Source: Syntrophomonadaceae bacterium
Lineage (GTDB): Bacteria; Bacillota; Syntrophomonadia; Syntrophomonadales; Syntrophothermaceae
Length of the DNA stretch: 57,866 bases
Assembly: GCA_012719535.1 (NCBI GenBank)
Contig: JAAYAC010000019.1
Location: 1 to 57,866, forward strand
Reading direction: 5' to 3'
Shown piece after piece: positions 50,701-57,866 of the stretch. A program made the position numbers and the translations under genes. Every line of letters starts with the position of its first letter. Position 1 is the stretch's first letter. The notes below the pieces were generated by a model. The model did not search any database, was not told the origin of the DNA, and saw nothing but the letters and a program-made list of their open reading frames with translations.

Positions 50701-51978
50701 GTGGCTAATACACAAGCGATAGTTGCGGTAGCGATTTTCTTGTTGTCGTATGGTCTTATTATCTCTGACAAGATCCACCGTGCTGTGGTGAGTCTTACCG
50801 GGGCGGTTGCAGTCATTGTCCTGGGAATTTTATCCCAGGAAGAGGCTGTACACGGAATAGACTTCAATACCATTGGCCTGTTGGTAGGGATGATGATTAT
50901 TGTAGGTATCACCCGTAGAAGTGGTGTTTTTGAATACATGGCCATTAAAGCGGCGAAGGCTTCCAGGGGTGATCCGGTTAAACTACTGGTGCTGTTAACG
51001 GTTATAACGGCGGTAGTCTCGTCAATGCTGGACAACGTTACCGCCGTTCTGCTTATCGTCCCGGTCACATTTTCAGTGGCTGACCGGCTTAAGGTCGATT
51101 GCCTGCCGTTTCTTCTGGCGGAGGTAATTGGGTCGAACATTGGAGGAACGGCGACCTTAATCGGGGACCCTCCTAATATACTAATTGGTGGGGCGACACA
51201 TCTCGGATTCCTAGACTTTATCGTGAACCTGACCCCGGTAATCGTGGTTGTCCTGGCGGTTACAGTTGTTATCATGGTGTTCATGTTTAGGGGCGGTTTC
51301 AAGGTTGCTGAGGAAGATAAGCAAAAGGTTATGGAACTTGATGAGATTGCGGCTATCAAAGACTACGGAATACTGAAGAAATCCCTGATCGTGCTGGCTC
51401 TGACCCTGGGAGGCTTCTTCTTGCACCAGTTTCTACAGCTGGAGTCAGCCACTATAGCCCTGGCAGGTGCGGCGTTGTTAATGCTGGTAACCGCCGAAGA
51501 ACCTGAAGACATCCTGCTCTCGGTGGAATGGCCTACTATTTTCTTTTTTATTGGTTTGTTTGTTCTGGTAGAAAGTTTGGTTAAGGTTGGGGTGATAGGC
51601 TACATTGCTCAAGAGTCGCTGAATATAACCCGGGGGGATCTCACGTTGACAGCGATGCTTGTGCTCTGGCTTTCCGGAATAGCCTCGGCCTTTGTGGACA
51701 ATATTCCTTTTGTAACAGCGATGATCCCGTTATTGAAGTCTGTTGGCCAGCTAAGTGGCATGCCCATGGACCCGCTGTGGTGGTCACTGGCACTAGGGGC
51801 GTGTCTTGGCGGGAATGGGACATTGATAGGGGCTTCTGCCAACGTGGTGGTGGCGGGACTGAGTGCGAAGTATGGCAAGCCGATAAGCTTTATTGATTTT
51901 CTCAAAGTTGGATTTCCGCTTATGATAGTGTCGTTGATCATTTGTACCGGTTATATTTACGTGCGTTACTTGATATAG
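50701..51978 (+). CDS. ArsB/NhaD-superfamily ion transporter
   Basis: 425 residues, GTG start after GGAGTAGGGAGTTGTAA. About 11-12 helices with two re-entrant motif regions: SSMLDNVTAVLLIVPV / GSNIGGTATLIGDPPNILIGG in the first half and ASAFVDNIPFVTAMIP / GGNGTLIGASANVV in the second, typical of the IT superfamily (ArsB, NhaD, SLC13/CitM). Between gcd genes and birA it could be an Na+/H+ antiporter returning exported Na+ or a dicarboxylate carrier. Sequence alone does not decide. Confidence 0.82.
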   Translation: MANTQAIVAVAIFLLSYGLIISDKIHRAVVSLTGAVAVIVLGILSQEEAVHGIDFNTIGLLVGMMIIVGITRRSGVFEYMAIKAAKASRGDPVKLLVLLTVITAVVSSMLDNVTAVLLIVPVTFSVADRLKVDCLPFLLAEVIGSNIGGTATLIGDPPNILIGGATHLGFLDFIVNLTPVIVVVLAVTVVIMVFMFRGGFKVAEEDKQKVMELDEIAAIKDYGILKKSLIVLALTLGGFFLHQFLQLESATIALAGAALLMLVTAEEPEDILLSVEWPTIFFFIGLFVLVESLVKVGVIGYIAQESLNITRGDLTLTAMLVLWLSGIASAFVDNIPFVTAMIPLLKSVGQLSGMPMDPLWWSLALGACLGGNGTLIGASANVVVAGLSAKYGKPISFIDFLKVGFPLMIVSLIICTGYIYVRYLI

Positions 51979-52053
51979 GCAGGGACCATGTTCTTTTAAC
52001 AGGTGTAGTCTTCAAGAAACCGCAAATGTACAAGCTTTTAAAGGGGTGACCTC

Positions 52054-52947
52054 ATGCGGGAAGAGCACGCACCGGCAAAGGTGGACCTGGGTGGAAGAGG
52101 TAATCCTGTGAAATTCGGTAATTACCGAGTGGATAGACTTTCGGTTGGCGGTGACCGGTTCAAAATTCTGAAAGGTCGTACTTTGCACCTCGAAGGAAGA
52201 ACCATTTACTATTATCGGGAATTGCTTTCTACCAACACTACTGCCCGCCTGCTGGCCGAAAGCGGAGTTCCCGATGGGACCGTGGTAGTGAGTGATTCAC
52301 AACAAGCAGGCAGGGGTAGAATGAACCGCCAGTGGGTATGCCCACCAGGTAAGGGGATCTTGATGTCAATGATATTAAGACCGATGATAAGTCCAGGGTC
52401 GGCCTTCAACCTGACCCTTGTGGTAAGCGCTGCAGTGGCTGAAGCTATAACGGATATCACGGGGTGCGGAGCAGGAATTAAGTGGCCCAATGATGTTTTG
52501 GTAAATGGGAAAAAGGTGTGCGGGATACTCGCTGAAAGCAAGCTATTACGGAACGTTTGTGAGTACGTAATAATCGGTATTGGAATTAACGTAAACCAGG
52601 AAAAGTCCGAGCTACCTGCTGAATGCCGGGAAACAACTACATCATTAAGAATTGAACTTGGTCAAAGCGTTGCGAGGTTGCCGGTTCTAAGGTGCTTGTT
52701 ACGTACATGGGATAGACACTACCGGGAGTTCTTAAGGGGCGGTCCCAACTACGCCCGGGAGAAATGGCTCCAAAACAGCGTTACCCTGGGACGGAGGGTC
52801 ACAATAACTGGTGCGGGCGGATCTACCACTGGGATTGCTGTAGATATCAATGAAAAAGGAGGGTTGGTGGTACAACTGGACAATGGAGATATACAGCAAT
52901 TTATGGCTGAGGACGTGAGCATAGGAAGCAGCCGATTCAGGGTCTGA
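52054..52947 (+). CDS. birA: Biotin protein ligase (catalytic form without HTH)
   Basis: 297 residues, ATG after AAAGGGGTGACCTC. Biotin-AMP loop GRGRMNRQW (86-94; family GRGRxxxxW), biotin site KWPNDVLVNGKKVCGIL with K143, C-terminal SH3-like domain (GRRVTITGAG...GGLVVQLDNGD). The N-terminal 45 residues are not the winged helix of BirA repressors and resemble nothing I know. It should biotinylate GcdC. A strong terminator follows. Confidence 0.93.
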   Translation: MREEHAPAKVDLGGRGNPVKFGNYRVDRLSVGGDRFKILKGRTLHLEGRTIYYYRELLSTNTTARLLAESGVPDGTVVVSDSQQAGRGRMNRQWVCPPGKGILMSMILRPMISPGSAFNLTLVVSAAVAEAITDITGCGAGIKWPNDVLVNGKKVCGILAESKLLRNVCEYVIIGIGINVNQEKSELPAECRETTTSLRIELGQSVARLPVLRCLLRTWDRHYREFLRGGPNYAREKWLQNSVTLGRRVTITGAGGSTTGIAVDINEKGGLVVQLDNGDIQQFMAEDVSIGSSRFRV

Positions 52948-52988
52948 AGCTGAAATATAGCCGGTCCGATCTTCCCAAACACACGTTA

Positions 52989-53018
52989 GGGCTCCCGTAT
53001 ATACAGGAGCCCGTTTTG
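52989..53018 (+). terminator. Terminator after birA
   Basis: GGGCTCC (52989-52995), ten-base loop, GGAGCCC (53006-53012), then GTTTTGTTTG. Confidence 0.82.
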
Positions 53019-53050
53019 TTTGGGCGAGTACGCTCTAAGCGATGTCGGAC

Positions 53051-53066
53051 CGGCATGATTCTTGCA
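53051..53066 (+). promoter_or_regulatory. Sigma-54-type promoter before the HTH gene
   Basis: CGGCATG (53051-53057), ATTC, TTGCA (53062-53066). Differs from the RpoN consensus only at the first T; the invariant GG and GC have correct 10-base spacing. Start near 53077, 120 bases before the HTH gene. A TCGGACCGG inverted motif overlaps it on the upstream side. Confidence 0.65.
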
Positions 53067-53196
53067 AAAATCAAAGAACAGAGAATTAACAAACAGAAGA
53101 AGCATCACTTACTTGAATACATTGTAAACAGTCGAATTACTCGGCTTACCACTACCGGGGGTAGCAAGGTTGCACTGAACATTTGGGGGGACAGGC

Positions 53197-53496
53197 ATGG
53201 CCGTCAGGCATGAGGGATTTACCGCCGAACAAAAGGTTGAGATGGTGGTTCGATTTCTGCAATCAGGGAAGCCGGTGCGAGAGTTTTGCCGACAGCATGG
53301 GATTCCTGAGAACGAATTTGTCAGGTGGAGAAAGCGGTTCCTAAGGGGAGCGCGGGATGCGTTTCGTATCGGAGAAATCAGTGCCGATAAGTACCTGCAA
53401 CGTATTTCTTGCCTGGAAGCCAAGGTCGAGCGCCTGGAGCTTGAAAACGTTTCGTTAAGGTTAGTTATTCGCTATCTGAAAGATAGTGAGGGTTAA
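53197..53496 (+). CDS. Orphan IS3-OrfA-like helix-turn-helix protein
   Basis: 99 residues, ATG after GGGGGGACAGGC. N-terminal HTH (FTAEQKVEMVVRFLQSGKPVREFCRQHGIPENEFVRWRKR split over about residues 8-48) as in IS3/IS911 OrfA transposase regulators, and a C-terminal leucine-zipper-like helix (ISCLEAKVERLELENVSLRL). No OrfB/integrase gene follows, and no matching terminal inverted repeats were seen. With a sigma-54-type promoter in front and catabolic operons on both sides, it might be a domesticated DNA-binding protein. Alternatively it is a leftover of an insertion element. Confidence 0.75.
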   Translation: MAVRHEGFTAEQKVEMVVRFLQSGKPVREFCRQHGIPENEFVRWRKRFLRGARDAFRIGEISADKYLQRISCLEAKVERLELENVSLRLVIRYLKDSEG

Positions 53497-53508
53497 ATAA
53501 GGAAAAAC

Positions 53509-53592
53509 ATGTCTCAACCGAAAGAGACTTGCGGTCAATGGGAAAGGGTGTTGAGCGGGATTCTTTTGCAGATATTGGTGGAGGAAAGTTAG
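53509..53592 (+). CDS. Possible 27-residue peptide after the HTH gene
   Basis: Starts with ATG after ATAAGGAAAAAC, reads MSQPKETCGQ... and ends EES. 12 bases after the HTH stop, so it would be co-transcribed. No family recognised. It could equally be a remnant of a transposase OrfB. Confidence 0.25.
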   Translation: MSQPKETCGQWERVLSGILLQILVEES

Positions 53593-53650
53593 ACCTCTCT
53601 ACAGTAAGTCGCTAGCAGGAAAAAACCGGTCGTTGGGCACGTCCTGCGTA

Positions 53651-53677
53651 TGTCCGGCCGGACGGACATATGTCCGG
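53651..53677. promoter_or_regulatory. Tandem 12-bp palindromes, probable activator-binding site
   Basis: GTCCGGCCGGAC (53652-53663) is immediately followed by GGACATATGTCC (53664-53675), both perfect palindromes built of TGTCCGG half-sites. They lie about 105-130 bases upstream of the sigma-54 promoter, the normal position for an enhancer-binding protein. Confidence 0.65.
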
Positions 53678-53780
53678 GGGCACGAACAACGGATATCTAC
53701 GGCGAAAATGAATATGGCGGCATGCAGTATACAGCCGAGCCATGGACACGGACCTTGGGCTATGGGGTGGCGTAGGACAG

Positions 53781-53796
53781 TGGCATGCAACTTGCA
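53781..53796 (+). promoter_or_regulatory. Sigma-54 promoter for the CoA-transferase operon
   Basis: TGGCATG (53781-53787), CAAC, TTGCA (53792-53796): all consensus positions TGGCAYR-N4-TTGCW match. Start near 53807, 180-base leader before the CoA-transferase gene. Confidence 0.82.
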
Positions 53797-53987
53797 TGTT
53801 AAACCATTCCTAGAGGAGGTGGTGTTGGACCGATGGGTAGTTTTCCAGGAAGGAGGGATTTGGCGGTAGCCGGATGATGGCACCCGGAAGGCGGTGACAG
53901 CTTTCGGGCGGGCGGACTGAACTTGATAACAGCTGCAGAAATTGACCCCAGATTAATAATTAATACACGAAAGGAGGACAAGACCGG

Positions 53988-55334
53988 ATGGGAAGATACG
54001 CGGACGAGTATAGAAGCAAGCTACGAACTCCAGATGAAGCAGTAAAGGTAGTCAAGTCAGGCGATTGGGTTTATTACAGCCATTTTGCCATGATGCCGCG
54101 TGCCCTCGATGAGGCCCTGGCTAAAAGGGTGGGCGAGGTTTCGAATGTAAATATCAGATGCGTTTCGCCTTTGCGGCAACCGAGTGTTGTGGCGGCGGAC
54201 CCTGAGAAGAAATCATTTATTTACAATAGCGGCCACATGAGTGGCATTGACCGAAAGCTAGGGGACAAGGGACTTTGCTACTATATACCCGGGAACTACG
54301 GGCGAGTCCCCATTAATATCCGTAACGGGTATATGTACCGGCCCAACGTGCTTTTTGTGGTAACGGCACCAATGGACAAGAACGGTTTCTTTAATTTCGG
54401 CGCTGCCTGTTCGTACATGCGTGCAGCGTCTGAAATGGCGGATTATGTGGTTGTAGAGGTAAATGAACATGCGCCCGTGTGCCTGGGCGGAGAACAGGAA
54501 AGTATTCATATCTCCGAGGTAGACTTTATCGTCGAACACAGCGCACCATTACCGACCATCCCGGCTGAGTTCGAGGCTACGGAAGTGGATAAAGCTATTG
54601 CCGGCCATATTCTGGAACACATTGAGGACGGAGCTTGCCTGCAGTTAGGGATCGGGGGCATGCCTAATACGGTAGGCAAGATGATAGCCGATTCCGACCT
54701 TAAGGACCTGGGCATTCACTCCGAAATGATGGCGGATGCTTTCGTCGATCTTTTTGAAAAAGGCAAGGTAACGGGAGCGAGGAAGAACCTGGATAAGTAC
54801 AAAATGGTCTATACATTTGCCCTTGGGTCCCAGAAGCTATATGAGTTTATCGATAGCAATCCCCTATGTGCAACCTACCCGGTTGACCTGACCAATTCAC
54901 CGGAAAGGATCGCGATGAATGACAAGGTCATCGCCATTAACAACGCCGTTGAGATCGACCTGTACGGGCAGGTAAACTCAGAGTCCTCCGGCTTTAGAAA
55001 CATATCCGGCACCGGCGGACAACTGGATTTCATCATCGGAGCCCTGAATTCTCGAGGAGGGAAAGGGTTCATTTGTTTGAGCTCCACCACCACGAAAAAC
55101 GGACAAAGGGTTTCCCGTATCGTCCCCTGGCTAAGTCCTGGTAGCATAGTATCGGTGCCGAGAAGCTATAGCTCGTATGTTGTTACCGAGTACGGCGTAG
55201 CCAACATAATGGGTAAATCTACCTACCGAAAGGCGGAAATGCTGATCGAGATTGCTCACCCGGATTTCCGAGACGAGCTTATCAAGGCGGCCGCCGAGCA
55301 AAGAATCTGGACCAGAACTAACAGGATCGAATAG
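53988..55334 (+). CDS. Class I acyl-CoA:carboxylate CoA-transferase (4-hydroxybutyrate/butyryl-CoA type)
   Basis: 448 residues, ATG after AAAGGAGGACAAGACCGG. Fold halves typical of acetyl-CoA hydrolase/transferase (AbfT/Cat1) proteins: MPRALDEALAKRVG, GGEQESIHISEVDFIVE, LQLGIGGMPNTVGKMI. The catalytic Glu is probably E246 in GIHSEMMADA; SGTGGQLDFIIGA is the CoA-binding region. It can swap CoA between acetyl-CoA and a carboxylate. In this operon it likely activates the imported acid (glutarate or a C4 acid). Exact substrate unknown. Confidence 0.9.
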   Translation: MGRYADEYRSKLRTPDEAVKVVKSGDWVYYSHFAMMPRALDEALAKRVGEVSNVNIRCVSPLRQPSVVAADPEKKSFIYNSGHMSGIDRKLGDKGLCYYIPGNYGRVPINIRNGYMYRPNVLFVVTAPMDKNGFFNFGAACSYMRAASEMADYVVVEVNEHAPVCLGGEQESIHISEVDFIVEHSAPLPTIPAEFEATEVDKAIAGHILEHIEDGACLQLGIGGMPNTVGKMIADSDLKDLGIHSEMMADAFVDLFEKGKVTGARKNLDKYKMVYTFALGSQKLYEFIDSNPLCATYPVDLTNSPERIAMNDKVIAINNAVEIDLYGQVNSESSGFRNISGTGGQLDFIIGALNSRGGKGFICLSSTTTKNGQRVSRIVPWLSPGSIVSVPRSYSSYVVTEYGVANIMGKSTYRKAEMLIEIAHPDFRDELIKAAAEQRIWTRTNRIE

Positions 55335-55402
55335 ATACCCTAGATACCTTATTCCTAATATAGTTTTACACATTCAATTTAGTGAAGAAGGAGGACTCAA
55401 AC

Positions 55403-56827
55403 ATGGGTGTTGCGCTGGTGGTGTTGGGTTACTTCGTCGTTATGGGCGCTATTGGAACCTACATGGTAAAAAAGCAGAGCAGTGTGTCTGAGTACTTCGT
55501 AGCCAAGCGAAATCTAGGGGCTCTTCTCATCATTCCGCTGGTCTTCGGAGAAATAATAGCCGGTTCCAGTACGGTAGGAAACGCCGCTCAGGCCTTTGGA
55601 TTCGGGATATCGTCGGTCTGGGTGAACTGGGGAATGGGCTTCGGTTGTATACTTGTCCTGTTGTTCATCGGCAAGTTTTACCGGGTTGTTGGTAACAAGA
55701 TGGGGGCTATGACTGTTCCCGAGGCTTACCGGTTCAGGTTTGATGCTAAGACCAGGATGCTGATGATGCTAACCCTGGTGCTGGTTTACCTGATACTCTT
55801 TGCCATGCAGCCCCTGGCCGCAGGCGCCATCATCGCTCCGCTGCTCGGAACGGACAAGGTCTTAACCATATGGGTAGTGGGGCTCATCTTCGTCTACCTG
55901 GCAGTGACAGGCGGCATGAGAGGAATGGCATGGATGAACTCCATCCACGCCTGCGTTATGTACGTCGGTCTGGGGGTAGTCTGCTATGCCGCCGTAAAGT
56001 ATGCGGGCGGCATGTCCGCGCTCCAGGCAGCTCTGCCCGCAGAATACTTCAGGTTCGACCAGCCTGACCTGCAAACGGTCCTCGGCTGGTTTATCGGCAC
56101 GGCGCTTTCCTTCTTCGCCGCCTCAGTCCTTGCTGCCGCCGTCTACGGGGCCAACGACTGGAGTGACGTCAAAAAGGGCTTCTGGGGAGCAGGACTTCTC
56201 GCCATGGTCTTCGCCGTCTTCCCAGCTCTCATTGGAGTCGCCGGGAAGGTAGTCCTGCCAGACGCTGACGCGAACAGCATACTGTATCTGATGGCGGCCA
56301 AGGTGGGCCCCACGTACGCGGTACTCGCATCTATGGGGGTACTGGCGGCTATCATGTCGACGGGTCCCGCTATGTTGTTGCTGGTCATGACCATGCTGAG
56401 CCGCGACGTCTACCGGGTCCTGCGACCTGGTTCCACGGAGGCCGAAGAAATGAGGTTCGCCAGGATAATCGGGATTACCCTGGGACTCATAGCTGTCTTC
56501 CTGGGGATGAGGGCCACCTCCATCCTGGGGCAGTTGGCCGGAGCCTTCCAGATCCGTGCAATAGCTGGGCTGGTGCTGGTAGTGGCAGCCTTCTGGCCAC
56601 GCGTGGACAGCAGAGCGGCATTCTGGTCGATGCTGACCGGTGGTGTCATAGCTGCGGTATGGCACTTCGCCGGTAATCCTTTCGGCATTACCTCCCTGTG
56701 GCCGTCGCTGATTGTGGGAGTCCCAGTACTGGTTATTCTAACCCTGATGGCTAAACAGCCGGTAGACGAAGGGTATGCCAGGTACGAAAAAGCTCTCGCG
56801 GAGGCCACTGTAGAGGGGATTGTCTGA
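55403..56827 (+). CDS. Sodium:solute symporter (SSS family)
   Basis: 474 residues from the ATG seven bases after AAGGAGGA (a GTG 21 bases upstream is part of the ribosome region). About 13 helices; FGEIIAGSSTVGNAAQAFGFG and MTVPEAYRFRF correspond to SSS helix 2-3 motifs. Takes up a solute with Na+, consistent with the Na+ cycle made by the decarboxylase. The adjacent CoA-transferase suggests a carboxylate substrate. Confidence 0.9.
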   Translation: MGVALVVLGYFVVMGAIGTYMVKKQSSVSEYFVAKRNLGALLIIPLVFGEIIAGSSTVGNAAQAFGFGISSVWVNWGMGFGCILVLLFIGKFYRVVGNKMGAMTVPEAYRFRFDAKTRMLMMLTLVLVYLILFAMQPLAAGAIIAPLLGTDKVLTIWVVGLIFVYLAVTGGMRGMAWMNSIHACVMYVGLGVVCYAAVKYAGGMSALQAALPAEYFRFDQPDLQTVLGWFIGTALSFFAASVLAAAVYGANDWSDVKKGFWGAGLLAMVFAVFPALIGVAGKVVLPDADANSILYLMAAKVGPTYAVLASMGVLAAIMSTGPAMLLLVMTMLSRDVYRVLRPGSTEAEEMRFARIIGITLGLIAVFLGMRATSILGQLAGAFQIRAIAGLVLVVAAFWPRVDSRAAFWSMLTGGVIAAVWHFAGNPFGITSLWPSLIVGVPVLVILTLMAKQPVDEGYARYEKALAEATVEGIV

Positions 56828-56881
56828 TATTTGATTGCAGGTTGTTGCACAGAGTTTTACCAAAAGGGGGTAGAAAAGGAT

Positions 56882-57775
56882 ATGGAATTCAAGAAAATTG
56901 GGGTAGTGGGTGCAGGAACGATGGGCCTTGGTATCGCCCAGGTCTGCGCCCAGTCCGGGTTTGAGGTAGTCTTCAACGACATCAAGATGGAGATCGTTGA
57001 CAAGGCGGTAAACCGTATCACTAAACTTCTGAGCAAAGATGTGGACAAGGGTAAGATTACGGCAGAGGCTAAGGATGCGACACTGGGTCGTATTAAAAAG
57101 AGCGAAAACGTAGAAGACATGGCGGACTGCGACGTTATTATCGAAGCAATTGTTGAGAATATGGATGCCAAAAAGTCGCTCTATCAGAAGCTGGACGCTA
57201 TCTGCAAACCGGAAGCCATCCTGGCAACTAACACATCATCGTTATCGGTGTCGGAGCTAGCCAGCGCAACCAAAAGGCCGGCGCAGTTTATTGGGATGCA
57301 TTTCTTTAATCCGGTCCAGGTAATGAAACTGATAGAGGTAGTAACACCTCTCCAGGTGGCACAGGCCACCATAGATGCGGTTATGGACCTGGGCGTAAGG
57401 CTTGGCAAAGAACCGGTGCCTGTCAAGGATTCGCCGGGGTTTGTGGTCAACCGCATCCTGACCATGGGAAGTAATGAGGTACCTTTTATGTTGCATGAAG
57501 GGGTGGCAACTCCAGATGCCATTGACAAATGTATGAAACTTGGGGCGAACTGGAGAATGGGTCCCTGCGAACTGAATGACCTGGTGGGCCTGGACATTTC
57601 GATAGCTATTCGTGAAACACTTTACGCCGAGTTTAAAGAACCAAAGTACCGCCCCTCACCATTCCTCTACCAGATGATCCGGGCGGGTTTCCTAGGTCGC
57701 AAGACCGGTAAAGGCTGGTACGAGTATGACGAAGACGGGAAGATTATAGGAATAAACCGGAGTGTGTTCAAGTAG
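56882..57775 (+). CDS. hbd: 3-hydroxybutyryl-CoA dehydrogenase
   Basis: 297 residues from the ATG after GGGGGTAGAAAAGG. NAD-binding GVVGAGTMGLGIAQ, SSLSVSELA, catalytic His H140 in GMHFFNPVQVMKLIE, and C-terminal FLGRKTGKGWYEYDEDG, all typical of short HBD/PaaH proteins. Oxidises 3-hydroxybutyryl-CoA to acetoacetyl-CoA, two steps after crotonyl-CoA from the decarboxylase. The intervening crotonase and the thiolase are not in the window. Confidence 0.95.
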   Translation: MEFKKIGVVGAGTMGLGIAQVCAQSGFEVVFNDIKMEIVDKAVNRITKLLSKDVDKGKITAEAKDATLGRIKKSENVEDMADCDVIIEAIVENMDAKKSLYQKLDAICKPEAILATNTSSLSVSELASATKRPAQFIGMHFFNPVQVMKLIEVVTPLQVAQATIDAVMDLGVRLGKEPVPVKDSPGFVVNRILTMGSNEVPFMLHEGVATPDAIDKCMKLGANWRMGPCELNDLVGLDISIAIRETLYAEFKEPKYRPSPFLYQMIRAGFLGRKTGKGWYEYDEDGKIIGINRSVFK

Positions 57776-57858
57776 GAAGATGAAGAAGAAATCTACAAAA
57801 CCAAATAGAGGAGTGGCATCGCTCAAACCTTGAGACAATAAATCCCAGGGGTGAGCAA

Positions 57859-57866
57859 ATGATGCC
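57859..57866 (+). CDS. Start of a further gene, cut by the window end
   Basis: ATGATG eight bases after AGGGGTGAG at the edge suggests the next gene in the operon. Only two codons are visible; identity unknown (a crotonase or thiolase would fit the pathway). Confidence 0.3.

Larger units (their letters stand above)
53497..53987. other. Regulatory gap before the CoA-transferase operon
   Basis: 490 bases containing the tandem palindromes at 53652, the sigma-54 promoter at 53781, a 27-codon frame at 53509-53592, and a 14-codon TTG frame at 53825-53869 with a TAGAGGAGG ribosome site. No other protein gene evident. Confidence 0.5.

Noticed and set aside
53016-53213. 65-codon frame over the birA terminator and HTH promoter
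   Set aside because: Overlaps regulatory elements and lacks a ribosome site.
53197-53987. Complete IS3-family element
   Set aside because: No OrfB/integrase catalytic domain, no terminal inverted repeats and no target duplication found.

Overview
The window reads as chromosome of an anaerobic, endospore-lineage Firmicute with moderately high GC. The sequence fits a Desulfotomaculum/Pelotomaculum-type Peptococcaceae relative, but the species cannot be named from sequence alone. Evidence: (i) the order argS - delta-like - pyrG - spo0F - fba - tal - glpX - rho - rpmE - prfA - prmC - ywlC - mntP - ywlE - rpiB - glyA - comEB - atp operon follows the Bacillus subtilis chromosome closely; (ii) a Spo0F-type response regulator lies behind a sigma-H-like promoter; (iii) S-layer-homology (SLH) proteins and frequent GTG/TTG starts; (iv) a biotin/Na+ glutaconyl-CoA decarboxylase route typical of strict anaerobes.

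Layout. 0.2-11.3 kb: cell-surface block with a giant IPT/TIG-repeat protein, two SLH proteins and an M1-type metallopeptidase. 11.4-16.7 kb: two small unknown genes (one on the minus strand), argS, a HARE-HTH mini-delta gene, a UPF0173 hydrolase and pyrG. 17-20.8 kb: insertion relative to Bacillus with a FemAB-like ligase, a divergent alanine-racemase-fold protein, SppA and a Yip1-like membrane protein. 20.8-25.6 kb: spo0F, fba, tal, glpX, DUF2062, rho. 25.7-29.4 kb: LysM/M23 peptidase, radical SAM protein, rpmE, DUF1385. 29.4-36.5 kb: translation and nucleotide housekeeping genes. 36.6-43.9 kb: complete F-type ATP synthase operon (atpZ, I, B, E, F, H, A, G, D, C), closed by a strong terminator. 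44.3-45.6 kb: about 1.3 kb with no convincing gene.

45.5-57.8 kb is the most interesting part, a catabolic island. It encodes all four subunits of a Na+-pumping glutaconyl-CoA decarboxylase (delta, beta, minimal biotin carrier, alpha), a glutaryl-CoA dehydrogenase-like enzyme, an ArsB/NhaD-type transporter, a biotin protein ligase, an orphan IS3-OrfA-like HTH protein, a class I CoA-transferase, an Na+/solute symporter and 3-hydroxybutyryl-CoA dehydrogenase. Together these can take a C5 dicarboxylate from CoA activation to glutaryl-CoA, glutaconyl-CoA, crotonyl-CoA (with Na+ export) and on toward acetoacetyl-CoA. Three sequences matching the sigma-54 (-24/-12) consensus lie at 45479, 53051 and 53781. 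They sit before the decarboxylase genes, the HTH gene and the CoA-transferase operon, and a tandem pair of 12-bp palindromes about 105 bp upstream of the third looks like an activator site. I infer a sigma-54-controlled, Na+-coupled glutarate/aromatic-acid degradation regulon whose activator lies outside the window.

No rRNA, tRNA, CRISPR array or complete insertion sequence was seen. Start codons were chosen by ribosome-binding-site spacing and are uncertain where stated.
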